This document shows positions 30,068 to 37,905 of a stretch of 41,536 nucleotides of DNA, piece after piece. The stretch spans positions 11,517 through 53,052 of the forward strand of contig MHLS01000002.1 in NCBI GenBank assembly GCA_001819095.1. Direction: 5' to 3'. Every line of letters starts with the position of its first letter. The first letter of the stretch is position 1. Below the pieces are notes generated by a model that was not told the origin of the DNA, did no database searches, and saw nothing but the letters and a program-made list of their open reading frames with translations. The translations under genes and the position numbers were made by a program. This DNA is from Candidatus Lloydbacteria bacterium RIFCSPLOWO2_02_FULL_54_12. Its GTDB lineage: Bacteria > Patescibacteriota > Minisyncoccia > Phycocordibacterales > UBA6899.

Positions 30068-30174
30068 AAGAACGTTGACGCGCCTCGGGAAACGCAATCT
30101 CCCCATCGGTATAGGCGCCGTTTTGTTCTCTTCTCCGAACGGTCCAAAAACCGCTCGCGGGAGGCAACGTTCTT
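30068..30174 (+). ncRNA. Candidate structured 5' leader of the nicotinamidase operon
   Basis: AAGAACGTTG (30068-30077) is exactly complementary to CAACGTTCTT (30165-30174), closing a 107-base domain that starts at the predicted transcript start. Inside are GCGCCT/AGGCGC (30080-30085/30113-30118), GGGA/TCCC within it, CGTT/AACG (30119-30122/30138-30141) and a small CCG-CUCG-CGG hairpin. The coding start is 39 bases further on. A multibranch leader before an NAD gene could be a riboswitch, but it does not match the known NAD+-I or NAD+-II motifs as I remember them. Confidence 0.4.
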
Positions 30175-30212
30175 CCGTTCGTTGACAACCCAAACAGAGA
30201 AAGGTAAAGACA

Positions 30213-31040
30213 ATGGCCAAAGCACTGAAGGTGCACCTCCTCGTCATCGACCCGCAAGTGGACTTCATGGACGCTTCGGGATCGAGCTTGCCGGTTGCAG
30301 GCGCAACCCAAGACATGAAACGCCTTTCGGCCCTGATCGGCCGCGTCGGGCACAAGTTCGAGGACATCCACGTGACGCTCGATTCGCATCACACGATCGA
30401 CGTCGGACATCCGGGCATGTGGCGCGACCGAGACGGGCAAATGCCCAACCCGTTCACGCTCATCTTCGGGAAGGATATCGAGAACGGCATCTGGACGCCG
30501 CGCGATCCGTCGCTCCGCGCCCGCATGCTCACGTATGCGAACACGCTCGAAAAGAACGGGAATTACAACCTGATGGTCTGGCCCGAGCACTGCAAGATCG
30601 GCTCGCCGGGGCACAATGTGGAAGCGAACTTACTTGCGTCGCTCGAAGCATGGGAGCGCAAGGAATTCGCGACGGTGAATTACGTCACCAAGGGCACGAA
30701 TCCGTTCACCGAGCACTACGGCGCACTCATGGCCGAAGTGCCGGACCCGAACGATCCGTCGACCATGTTGAACGGTGACTTTCTTGCAATGCTTCAGGAT
30801 GCGGATATCGTCGGCGTGGCCGGCGAAGCGCTTTCGCATTGCGTGAAGTCGACCGTCGACCAGATCGCGCGGAATATCGGCGACGAGCACATCAAGAAGT
30901 TCCATATCCTGACCGACTGCTCGAATCCGGTCCCGCAAGTGGGCGGGGGCCCCGATTTCCCTGCGATCGCCAAGAAATGGCTCGGGGAGATGCAGTCCCA
31001 AGGGATGACGCTGGTGTCCTCGGCGGATTTTCTCAAGTAA
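30213..31040 (+). CDS. Nicotinamidase-like cysteine hydrolase (isochorismatase fold), long form
   Basis: A 275-residue hydrolase that would convert nicotinamide to nicotinate and ammonia. Catalytic triad: D13 in VIDPQVDFMD, K in YVTKGTNPF and Cys in GEALSHCVKST; metal ligands D-S-H-H-T (LDSHHTIDVGHPGMW) and the WPEHC loop. It is longer than usual PncA through inserts around the GMWRDRDGQMPN and PDPNDPS segments. The other amidohydrolases of this fold remain possible, but the HxH metal site and the operator upstream favour nicotinamide. The vWA gene follows 27 bases downstream. Confidence 0.82.
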   Translation: MAKALKVHLLVIDPQVDFMDASGSSLPVAGATQDMKRLSALIGRVGHKFEDIHVTLDSHHTIDVGHPGMWRDRDGQMPNPFTLIFGKDIENGIWTPRDPSLRARMLTYANTLEKNGNYNLMVWPEHCKIGSPGHNVEANLLASLEAWERKEFATVNYVTKGTNPFTEHYGALMAEVPDPNDPSTMLNGDFLAMLQDADIVGVAGEALSHCVKSTVDQIARNIGDEHIKKFHILTDCSNPVPQVGGGPDFPAIAKKWLGEMQSQGMTLVSSADFLK

Positions 31041-31067
31041 CGATCAAGACGAAAAAAGGAGAACATC

Positions 31068-31820
31068 ATGCCGCGTATCACCACTCCCGACGGGATGAAG
31101 GACCACAAGCTGGGCGGAAACTTTACATTCACCGCGAAGCGCATCGAGCACTTGGGTGCGACGGAGTACACGCTCGTCACCGTTGCGGTCGACGAATCCG
31201 GCTCGGTGTCCGGGTTCATGGACCAGCTCTTGGCGATGCTCAAGGAGGCGGTCGGCTCGTGCAAAGCGTCGCCGCGTTCGGACAATCTCCTCGTTCGCGT
31301 GCTCTACTTTTCGGACCGGTACCGCGGGGGCGTGACGGAGATCCACGGCTTCAAGCCGCTCGCCGAAATCGACCCCGCGCAATACCCGATGCCGAATCCG
31401 GGCGGATGGACGCCCCTTTGCGATGCGGTCTATTCCGCGGTCGGCGCAATGAACAAGTACGGCAAGGAGCTGTACGACCGCGATTACCTCGCGAACGGCA
31501 TCGCCTTCGTCATTACCGACGGCGGCGAGAATGCGTCGGTCGCGACGATGCCGATGGTGAAGGCGGAGCTGGCGAAGTCGGTGACTGGAGAGATTCTTGA
31601 GTCGATGGTCTCGATTCTGATCGGCGTTAATACCGCTTCCTGCAAGGATCATCTCGACCGTTTCAGCAAAGAGGCCGGTATGACGCAGTTCATCGATGCG
31701 GGCGACGCAAGCGCGAAAACGCTGGCGAAGATCGCGAAGTTCGTTTCGCGTTCCGTGTCGAGCCAGTCGCAGTCACTGGGAACAGGCGGGCCGAGCAAGC
31801 AAATCGCCGCCACGATCTAA
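31068..31820 (+). CDS. TerY-like von Willebrand factor A protein
   Basis: A 250-residue soluble vWA protein with complete MIDAS: DESGSVS (from D42), T in GGWTPLCDAV, and VITDGGEN. No signal or membrane segment, so cytoplasmic. Length and motif spacing fit TerY-type vWA proteins, which with a PP2C phosphatase and a kinase make the TerY-P triad of Ter-linked stress systems. Those two genes follow here. AAAGGAG six bases upstream supports the start. In the same transcript as the nicotinamidase. Confidence 0.83.
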   Translation: MPRITTPDGMKDHKLGGNFTFTAKRIEHLGATEYTLVTVAVDESGSVSGFMDQLLAMLKEAVGSCKASPRSDNLLVRVLYFSDRYRGGVTEIHGFKPLAEIDPAQYPMPNPGGWTPLCDAVYSAVGAMNKYGKELYDRDYLANGIAFVITDGGENASVATMPMVKAELAKSVTGEILESMVSILIGVNTASCKDHLDRFSKEAGMTQFIDAGDASAKTLAKIAKFVSRSVSSQSQSLGTGGPSKQIAATI

Positions 31821-31861
31821 AAGCCGTACCCCGTTAATTCATTCTTCTTTTTGCCGCATTT

Positions 31862-31904
31862 CCGAGGACTCACCTTGGCGTAAAGCCCCAAGGAGAGACC
31901 TCGG
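31862..31904 (+). other. Regular hairpin with two A-A mismatches between the vWA and PP2C genes
   Basis: CCGAGG-A-CTC-A-CCTTGG (31862-31878) against CCAAGG-A-GAG-A-CCTCGG (31888-31904), loop of nine. Possibly an mRNA processing or protection element. Confidence 0.5.
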
Positions 31905-31958
31905 AGCATGGGGCGGTATGGAAATTGTTTATCGGGAATGGTAAGTCTATCAACAGCG

Positions 31959-31985
31959 GGGGCGGCCATGTGCCGCCCCTTTTTT
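31959..31985 (+). terminator. Intrinsic terminator between vWA and PP2C genes
   Basis: GGGGCGGC-CATGT-GCCGCCCC and TTTTTT. It should lower or condition expression of the phosphatase and kinase relative to the nicotinamidase and vWA genes. Confidence 0.88.
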
Positions 31986-32000
31986 CTCAAGGAGAGCACA

Positions 32001-32903
32001 ATGAAGTTTCGCGCAGACCACCACTTCGTGATCGGAGGCGACCACGTGACGTACGGGAAGCCGTGTCAGGACCACGCACTGTCGCAGGCGGACGACGGCA
32101 TGGCCGCTGTCGTCGTCTCCGACGGATGTTCGTCCGGCGGGGAGACCGACATGGGTGCACGTCTCACCACGTTCCTCCTCATGCAGACGATACGAGAGCT
32201 CGACAAAGGAAATCTGGGCCAAGAAAGTATTTTCGCCTCAAGGCACGCGGCGTTTTCCGCGGCGGCGACACTTCTCGGACTTCGGGAGACGGATACACTC
32301 GCCACGCTCCTCTATGCATATCTTGCACCGTCGGGCGGACACGTATATTTACAGGGCGACGGTGTCGTCGCACGAGAGCTCCGTGACGGCACGGTCATGC
32401 TTTCGCGCTTCGATTGGGCGAACAACATGCCGTTCTATCCGGCGTATGCGGATAGTGTGAACGGAAATTCCGAGCGTTTTGTCTTGGCCCACGGCGGAGA
32501 TCCTTCGGCGCGTCTCTTTACGGCGGAACACTGGGTGCGCTCTCCCGGTTCTTTGTGGACGAAAGCGTCCGAAGAAGCATCTTCGCTTCAGGACGGAATG
32601 AAGGGTGTCTCCATCGCCTTTGACGCCGCGGCAATGGAAGAAACATCGGCGGTCGCCGTCTTCACGGACGGTGTGACCTCGGTCTCTGGGGTTGACTGGA
32701 AAGATGCCGTGCTCCGGCTCCTTGATTTCAAGACGACGGAAGGAGCATTCATGAAACGCAGACTAAGCCGTGCGCTCAAGGAATTCGGCAAAGACGGCAA
32801 CGGACCGCGTGACGACCTCGCCTGCGCGGTCGTCCTTATCGCACATGACAAGAAAGGAGGGACCGATGAGTGCATTGAAACAACCGCGGAAACTCTCGCT
32901 TGA
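32001..32903 (+). CDS. PP2C-family Ser/Thr protein phosphatase
   Basis: A 300-residue phosphatase. VVVSDGCSSGGETDMGA gives the metal-binding DG, LQGDGVVARE the central strand pair, and DDLACAVVLIAHD the final metal Asp. It opens with GKPCQDHAL, the usual PP2C motif-1 region. It would remove phosphate from the triad's vWA protein or other targets of the kinase. AAGGAG six bases before ATG 32001. Overlaps the kinase gene by 38 bases. Confidence 0.87.
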   Translation: MKFRADHHFVIGGDHVTYGKPCQDHALSQADDGMAAVVVSDGCSSGGETDMGARLTTFLLMQTIRELDKGNLGQESIFASRHAAFSAAATLLGLRETDTLATLLYAYLAPSGGHVYLQGDGVVARELRDGTVMLSRFDWANNMPFYPAYADSVNGNSERFVLAHGGDPSARLFTAEHWVRSPGSLWTKASEEASSLQDGMKGVSIAFDAAAMEETSAVAVFTDGVTSVSGVDWKDAVLRLLDFKTTEGAFMKRRLSRALKEFGKDGNGPRDDLACAVVLIAHDKKGGTDECIETTAETLA

Positions 32904-34599
32904 AGGGAAGGGGACGGTCACGATCCATCCCTCGGATTACCTCACCAGCGGGGGCGAGGGCGAACTCTACCGCATCGGTGATACGGTAGTGAAACTCTAT
33001 ACCGACAAAGAAAAGATGCGCCGCGACGGAATGATCGCAAAGATCGCGCTCTTGCGCCCCCTGAAGCATCCGTCGGTTGTTGCACCTGCCGGCGTTGTCG
33101 CCTTGCCGACCGGGGAGCCCGTCGGTTTCCACATGCCGTATGTTTCGGGGGAACCGTTGTCGCGTCTTTTCACGAACGACTTTCGCCAGCGCGAGGGATT
33201 CACTCACGATATGACGAAGACTCTTGTCGAGCGGATGCGCGAGGCAGTCACCTTCGCTCACGACAAAGGAGCGGTGCTTGTCGACGCCAACGAGCTCAAT
33301 TGGCTTGCACGTGTGAAGGGCGCTGATGCGCCGATGCCTTACGTGATCGACGTTGACTCGTGGGCGATCGGCAAGTTCGGTGCCTCGGTCATCATGCCTT
33401 CGATCCGCGACTGGCACCGAGCCACCTTCGACCAAGGGAGCGACTGGTTCGCATGGGCGATTGTGACTTTCCAACTGTGGAGCGGCATCCATCCGTACAA
33501 AGGAAAGCTCGACGGGTACGGTCCCGGCGACCTTCTCGCGCGCATGAAAGCGAACAAGTCGGTTTTCACTTCCGGTGTCCGTCTCAATCGGGCGGTGCGG
33601 GATTTCCGCGTCATTCCGCCGCATCTTGCCCAGTGGTATGAAGCGACGTTCGAGTCCGGTTTGCGGGAACGACCGCCGTCCGCATTTGCGAGCGCTGTTG
33701 CTTTAGGTGGCGCGAAGACGGTGCTCTATGCGGTAACGACCGGAGCGGGGACGCTCGTGTTCGAGAAACTCTTCGACGAACCCTTGCGGCGCGTCGTCGG
33801 AGTTTGGCCCTCGGGGGTCCTCCGTTTGAAAGACGATTCGCTCGTCGAGCTTCGGACGAAGCGCACGATCAGTACCAACGCACCGCCAAGATGTGAGGTG
33901 GTGAAGGTGGAAGGCGGATGGCTTATCGCGCATGTTGAGAACGGTACACTCGCGGCGGAATACATCGCTCTAGCCACACTCCTTCCGACGAAGCTCACGC
34001 TCCCCATTGGCGCGCAAGGACTCTTTCGTTCGGGAGACCGACTTTTCGTCGTCACCCTACGGGGGATTACCGAGCTTACGCTCCGACTTTTCTCGAAGCC
34101 TGTGCTTGCGGTCGGTGGCACGTGGGCGGTGGCGACCAACTCGACTGCGTTTTTTGACGGCGTCGGTGTGAGCGACGTTCTGGGTGCGAAATTCCTCGTT
34201 CTTCCGTTCGGAGAAAGTGCATGCGCTCTTGTTCGTGCGCCGGAGCTTGATTCCGTGGCGGTCGTCAACGCGAAAGGCTTCGGGCGGTTCGTCGCGGCGA
34301 CTGTGCTCTCGAAAACGGGCGACTACAAGCTGCTCACGTTCACCTTCGACCGCGAGCACGGCGCTTACACATTCGCGGGACGGATCGTCGACTCGCCGGA
34401 ACTCAATATGGCGATACTTCCGAAAGGGGTCGCCGCGTCGATCGAGAACGACGGCGTGCTTTCGCTCACCGTCCCTACGGAAGGGCGCGTGGTCGAAGTT
34501 AGGGATAAGCACATCACGACCGACATGTTGCTCATGCGCATCGACGATCAGGTGCTTGCCGTTACAGGCGGCGCGCTCTCGAGCGTACGGATGCGGTAG
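32866..34599 (+). CDS. Protein kinase of the TerY-P triad type with a C-terminal β-propeller-like domain
   Basis: A 577-residue protein. Kinase region 20-290: glycine loop GGEGELY (29-35), K43 in VVKLY, catalytic D140-x-N142-xx-N145 (VDANELNWL) in place of HRD, and metal-binding DVDSW (162-166) in place of DFG, as in the atypical kinases linked with TerY and helicase-associated vWA proteins. FDQGSDWFAWAIVTFQLWSGIHPYKG follows. Residues ~300-577 are a β-rich repeat region without motif, perhaps a propeller sensing domain. GGAGGG precedes the ATG inside the PP2C gene. Confidence 0.85.
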   Translation: MSALKQPRKLSLEGKGTVTIHPSDYLTSGGEGELYRIGDTVVKLYTDKEKMRRDGMIAKIALLRPLKHPSVVAPAGVVALPTGEPVGFHMPYVSGEPLSRLFTNDFRQREGFTHDMTKTLVERMREAVTFAHDKGAVLVDANELNWLARVKGADAPMPYVIDVDSWAIGKFGASVIMPSIRDWHRATFDQGSDWFAWAIVTFQLWSGIHPYKGKLDGYGPGDLLARMKANKSVFTSGVRLNRAVRDFRVIPPHLAQWYEATFESGLRERPPSAFASAVALGGAKTVLYAVTTGAGTLVFEKLFDEPLRRVVGVWPSGVLRLKDDSLVELRTKRTISTNAPPRCEVVKVEGGWLIAHVENGTLAAEYIALATLLPTKLTLPIGAQGLFRSGDRLFVVTLRGITELTLRLFSKPVLAVGGTWAVATNSTAFFDGVGVSDVLGAKFLVLPFGESACALVRAPELDSVAVVNAKGFGRFVAATVLSKTGDYKLLTFTFDREHGAYTFAGRIVDSPELNMAILPKGVAASIENDGVLSLTVPTEGRVVEVRDKHITTDMLLMRIDDQVLAVTGGALSSVRMR

Positions 34600-34610
34600 T
34601 GGTATCTAAT

Positions 34611-34635
34611 GGGGCGAGGAAACTCGCCCCTTTTT
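34611..34635 (+). terminator. Intrinsic terminator after the kinase
   Basis: GGGGCGAG-GAAA-CTCGCCCC followed by TTTTT. Confidence 0.92.
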
Positions 34636-34674
34636 GTTTTAAGTTTGGTGAGTTGTAACGCGTATGTGGTAATT

Positions 34675-34730
34675 CAAAGTACGAGGTCGAACCTTGAGGA
34701 ATGATTCTTAAGGTTCGACCTCGTACTTTG
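34675..34730. repeat. GGTC..GACC long hairpin repeat, copy B
   Basis: 21-base perfect arms (CAAAGTACGAGGTCGAACCTT and its complement) around the 14-base spacer GAGGAATGATTCTT, which itself can pair further through G-U pairs. The sequence differs from copies C and D by compensating changes. Confidence 0.75.
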
Positions 34731-34769
34731 AGCGTCGCTTGAGCATATTTCACCAAACTTTTTATGCCG

Positions 34770-34799
34770 TTGACAGTAGTATTCCCTCCTGTTACTGTC
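34770..34799 (+). promoter_or_regulatory. Candidate pncA promoter with inverted repeat
   Basis: TTGACA (34770-34775), 17-base spacer, TACTGT (34793-34798). GACAGTA (34772-34778) and TACTGTC (34793-34799) form an inverted repeat across it; this is not the TTAGTGT-N7-ACACTAA site. Confidence 0.45.
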
Positions 34800-34840
34800 T
34801 TCTGCAGTTGTTCGAATGAAATGAAAAGGAAAACAGAGCG

Positions 34841-35488
34841 ATGGATACAATCGACCGTATCGGAATAAACGGGAGCGACGCGCTTCTCGTGATCGATCTC
34901 CAGAACGATTTCATGCCGGGCGGCGCACTTGCCGTCCCTTACGGCAACGAAGTGGTTCCCGTGGCGAATGCGCTCATGAGACACTTTGCGAACGTCATTC
35001 TGACAGAGGACTGGCATCCGGCAGGCCACCTTTCTTTCGCGTCGTCTCATGCCGGCAAGGGAGTGTTTGAAACGATCGCACTTCCCTACGGCGACCAAGT
35101 GCTTTGGCCCGACCACTGCATCCAAGACTCGAAAGGCGCAGAATTGCACGCCGGACTCGAGACGTGGCGCGCACAGCTTATCGTTCGGAAGGGGTACCGT
35201 CCGCACGTCGACAGCTACTCCGCGTTCACCGAGGCGGACGGCAAGCCGACGGGACTCACCGGCTATCTTCGCGAGCGCGGTATCAGGCGCGTGTTCATGT
35301 GCGGCCTTGCGACGGATTATTGCGTCCTCTGGTCCGCGACCTCCGCACGCAAGGAACGTTTCGGTGTCATCGTCGTCGGGGACGCCTGCCGTGCGATCGA
35401 CCTCAACGGTTCGCTTGCGTCAGCGCGGAGTGAAATGGAAAAAGTCGGAGTGGGCATGACCCACTCTGGGGCCATCCTCGCGCCGTAA
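34841..35488 (+). CDS. pncA: Nicotinamidase PncA
   Basis: A 215-residue enzyme of standard length that deamidates nicotinamide to nicotinate for the Preiss-Handler route. D19 in LLVIDLQNDFMPGGAL, K in VRKGYRPHVDSYS, and Cys in GLATDYCVLWSA form the triad; metal ligands are in EDWHPAGHLSFASSH. ALAVPYGNEVVPVANAL and WPDHCIQDSKGAELH are typical PncA segments. Its own promoter and terminator make it monocistronic. Its product feeds PncB at 38824. Confidence 0.93.
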   Translation: MDTIDRIGINGSDALLVIDLQNDFMPGGALAVPYGNEVVPVANALMRHFANVILTEDWHPAGHLSFASSHAGKGVFETIALPYGDQVLWPDHCIQDSKGAELHAGLETWRAQLIVRKGYRPHVDSYSAFTEADGKPTGLTGYLRERGIRRVFMCGLATDYCVLWSATSARKERFGVIVVGDACRAIDLNGSLASARSEMEKVGVGMTHSGAILAP

Positions 35489-35500
35489 CTATTTTCGTCA

Positions 35501-35527
35501 AAGCCCGCGTTCAGCGGGTTTTTCTTT
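35501..35527 (+). terminator. Intrinsic terminator of pncA
   Basis: AAGCCCGC-GTTCA-GCGGGTTTTTC with T-rich tail. Confidence 0.8.
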
Positions 35528-35591
35528 GCGCTCGACAACGGCCGGACGCTGTGATTGACTAGTGCCAGTTGTCACTTAAGGAGAGTATGAG

Positions 35592-36035
35592 ATGTCTGAC
35601 CCCGTTCAGGATTCACCCCAGAAGGCGTTGATCCACGGCATGGTGGCCGGACTTGTTTTCGGACTGCTGTTCGCCTATTTTCAAGGTCCGAAGGTGATAG
35701 CGGAGGTGCCCGCCGTCACGGTCATCGTCGGCAACCTCGCATTTGCCGCCATCTTTGCGTTCGCCTATTTCTTCTTTTTTCGCACCTCGGTCGCGAATGT
35801 GAAGGGAGATCCGAAGGGGCGGACCAAGTTCGCGGAGATCTATTTTCTCTGGATCGGCATGATCGTCGCGATGGAGAGCGTCAGGTTTTTCTTTGGCGCA
35901 TCGCTCGTCGACACCGCATCAACGGTCCTCTCGGTGGTCGTCGGCCTGTCCGTTTCCTACCGCAAGCTCTGCCAGATCTACCGGGCGGGAGGGGAAGGGG
36001 GCGGGGGAAACACTCCACAACCACCGTCGTCCTAA
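35592..36035 (+). CDS. Small polytopic membrane protein, unknown
   Basis: A 147-residue protein with four hydrophobic segments (about 12-30, 40-63, 84-101 and 103-121), a positively charged loop (NVKGDPKGRTKF) and a flexible glycine/proline tail. No family is recognised. AAGGAG eight bases upstream of the ATG. Between pncA and the pnuC promoter and with its own terminator; involvement in nicotinamide or NR transport would be speculation. Confidence 0.7.
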   Translation: MSDPVQDSPQKALIHGMVAGLVFGLLFAYFQGPKVIAEVPAVTVIVGNLAFAAIFAFAYFFFFRTSVANVKGDPKGRTKFAEIYFLWIGMIVAMESVRFFFGASLVDTASTVLSVVVGLSVSYRKLCQIYRAGGEGGGGNTPQPPSS

Positions 36036-36046
36036 GTACAGCATCG

Positions 36047-36070
36047 AACGGCCGCCTCGGCCGTTTTTTT
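36047..36070 (+). terminator. Intrinsic terminator
   Basis: AACGGCC-GCCTC-GGCCGTT followed by a T run. Confidence 0.9.
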
Positions 36071-36085
36071 GTCCGCCCACTTGGG

Positions 36086-36128
36086 TTGGGCTTGCACTCA
36101 CTTAGTGTATATGATACACTAAGTGAGT
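36086..36128 (+). promoter_or_regulatory. Promoter and NAD-regulon operator, site 3
   Basis: TTAGTGT-ATATGAT-ACACTAA at 36102-36122 sits inside a perfect 33-base palindrome (36096-36128). TTGGGC (36086-36091), 18-base spacer and TATGAT (36110-36115) make a promoter overlapped by the site, controlling pnuC-nadR-nadD. Confidence 0.75.
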
Positions 36129-36144
36129 AGGAGGAGAGTGTGAG

Positions 36145-36231
36145 ATGAGATTATCAGTTATTTCACTTTATCTATGTCAGAATACTTTTCTGTGGGGACG
36201 ACACTATTTACCGTCTGGGGTTACCCGATGA
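36145..36231 (+). CDS. Possible 28-codon leader peptide overlapping pnuC
   Basis: The strong Shine-Dalgarno GGAGGAG (36130-36136) faces this ATG, not the pnuC ATG at 36174. The frame (MRLSVISLYLCQNTFLWGRH..) ends in TGA overlapping an internal pnuC ATG (36228) as ATGA. It may couple translation to pnuC. Confidence 0.3.
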   Translation: MRLSVISLYLCQNTFLWGRHYLPSGVTR

Positions 36232-36860
36232 GCCCCATCGAATTCATCGGGACGGTATTCAACATCCTCTGCGTGTGGCTCATCGCGCGCAACAATATCT
36301 GGAATTGGCCGGTCGGGCTCGTCGGTACACTCCTTTTCGGTATGCTCTTTTGGCAGGTCGCGCTTTACTCGGATTTCTTCGAGCAGATATACTTCTTTGT
36401 TACGGGGATCTGGGGGTGGTGGCTCTGGCTTCGTCCGAGAGACGAAGAAGATAAGGCGAAGGGCGGACGTCGCATCGTCACCATTTCGGCGCGTGCCCGC
36501 CTTATTTATGTTTTTGCCATCGCGCTCGGGACGGTCGCTTTGGGTGCTTTGACCTTTAGACTTCCGGAACTCTTTCCCGTCCTTTTTCCCGAGCCGACGT
36601 CGTTCCCGTATCTCGACGCGTTCACCACGGTCATGAGTTTCGCGGCGACCATCCTCATCATGCGCAAGGAACTTGAGTGCTGGGCGCTCTGGATCATCGT
36701 CGACATCATCGGTATCGGTCTCTACTGGGCGAAGGACGTGAAACTCGTTGCGATACTTTACGTGATCTTCCTTGTGCTTGCGACACGAGGTCTTATCAAC
36801 TGGTACAGACTATGGAAGACGAACGCTCCCTTACCGGCCATAAGTGTCACGGCACAATGA
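36174..36860 (+). CDS. pnuC: PnuC-type nicotinamide riboside transporter
   Basis: A 228-residue membrane protein with about seven hydrophobic segments. The N-terminus FTVWGYPMSPIEFIGTVFN, NNIWNWPVGLVG, FFVTGIWGWWLWLRP (the WxxW-type substrate site) and LECWALWIIVDIIGIGLYWAKD are PnuC hallmarks. It takes up nicotinamide riboside by facilitated diffusion, trapped by phosphorylation. Its own ATG (36174) lacks a Shine-Dalgarno; an alternative start is 36228. The stop overlaps nadR by ATGA, linking uptake to phosphorylation. Confidence 0.9.
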   Translation: MSEYFSVGTTLFTVWGYPMSPIEFIGTVFNILCVWLIARNNIWNWPVGLVGTLLFGMLFWQVALYSDFFEQIYFFVTGIWGWWLWLRPRDEEDKAKGGRRIVTISARARLIYVFAIALGTVALGALTFRLPELFPVLFPEPTSFPYLDAFTTVMSFAATILIMRKELECWALWIIVDIIGIGLYWAKDVKLVAILYVIFLVLATRGLINWYRLWKTNAPLPAISVTAQ

Positions 36861-37870
36861 AGACCGGTCTTGTCATCGGCAAATTCCTCCCGCCCCATCG
36901 GGGGCACCTGTATCTCATCGACGTTGCGCGTGCGCATTGTGACCGGTTGATCGTTGTCGTGTGCGACAGGGCGGGAGATGTTGTAGAGGCCCGTTCGCGT
37001 GCGGGGTGGTTGCGGGAACTCTATCCCGACGTCGATGTGCGCGTGGTGCCGGATATCGGTTTCGATGATGATTCCAAGAAGTGGGCAGCTTATACGGTGG
37101 AGTTCTTGGGTTTTGCGCCGGACATCGTCTTCACTTCCGAAGACTACGGCGAACCGTACGCGAAGTTTCTCGGTGCGGAGCATTACCTTGTCGACCACGA
37201 GCGCAAGGGTGTCTTTATGTCCGGAACGACAGTCCGTGCCGACGTGTCGAAAGCATGGTCCTATCTCCCTCCTCAAGTGCGGGTGCATTTCGTGCGTCGC
37301 GTTGCCGTCGTCGGTGCCGAGTCAACGGGGACAACGACCTTGGCGAGGGCACTTGCCGAGCGTTACGAAACGACGTGGGTTCCGGAGTACGGCAGGGAGT
37401 ACTCGGAAGAGAAGATGCGCCGCGGCGTTCTCGAGTGGAAGAGCGACGAATTCATCCACATTGCCGTGGAGCAGCTGCGGCGGGAGAATGAGGCGGCACG
37501 GAATGCGAAGCATCTCCTCGTCTGTGACACCGACGCATTTGCCACCACGCTGTGGCACGAGCGTTACATGGGTCTTCCGTCTGAAACGGTCGCACGCATT
37601 GCGGATCAGGTAGTGCACGACCTCTATATATTGACGGGTGACGAGATACCCTTCGTTCAAGACGGTTTCCGCGACGGTGAGCACATCCGCCACGGGATGC
37701 AACGGAGATTTTTTGAGGAATTGAAGCGCACTGGACGTCCGTATCTCCACGTGGAAGGTTCTCCCGAGGAGCGCCTTGCGGCGGCCTCGCGCGCCGTCGA
37801 CAAACTTTTGACGCTTCCCCACGGTCGCCGCCTCACACAGGCACATATCGACGAGTCTCTTGCGCGCTGA
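36857..37870 (+). CDS. nadR: NadR-type bifunctional NMN adenylyltransferase / ribosylnicotinamide kinase
   Basis: A 337-residue protein without the N-terminal DNA-binding domain of enterobacterial NadR. Residues 1-170: nucleotidyltransferase with GKFLPPHRGHLYLID and SGTTVRADV, making NAD+ from NMN. Residues 170-337: RNK domain with P-loop VGAESTGTTTLARAL, where the usual Walker Lys position is Thr, followed by CDTDAFATTLWH. The kinase converts NR imported by PnuC to NMN. The ATG overlaps the pnuC stop; a longer upstream frame is not used because it runs inside pnuC. Confidence 0.9.
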   Translation: MKTGLVIGKFLPPHRGHLYLIDVARAHCDRLIVVVCDRAGDVVEARSRAGWLRELYPDVDVRVVPDIGFDDDSKKWAAYTVEFLGFAPDIVFTSEDYGEPYAKFLGAEHYLVDHERKGVFMSGTTVRADVSKAWSYLPPQVRVHFVRRVAVVGAESTGTTTLARALAERYETTWVPEYGREYSEEKMRRGVLEWKSDEFIHIAVEQLRRENEAARNAKHLLVCDTDAFATTLWHERYMGLPSETVARIADQVVHDLYILTGDEIPFVQDGFRDGEHIRHGMQRRFFEELKRTGRPYLHVEGSPEERLAAASRAVDKLLTLPHGRRLTQAHIDESLAR

Positions 37871-37905
37871 TCTCATTCTTGGTGTACAGTAATAAGCATC
37901 GGCGT

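Noticed and set aside
36677..36856. N-terminal extension of NadR starting inside pnuC
   Set aside because: Reads in a shadow frame of pnuC; the GKFLPPHRGH motif begins right after the ATG at 36857.
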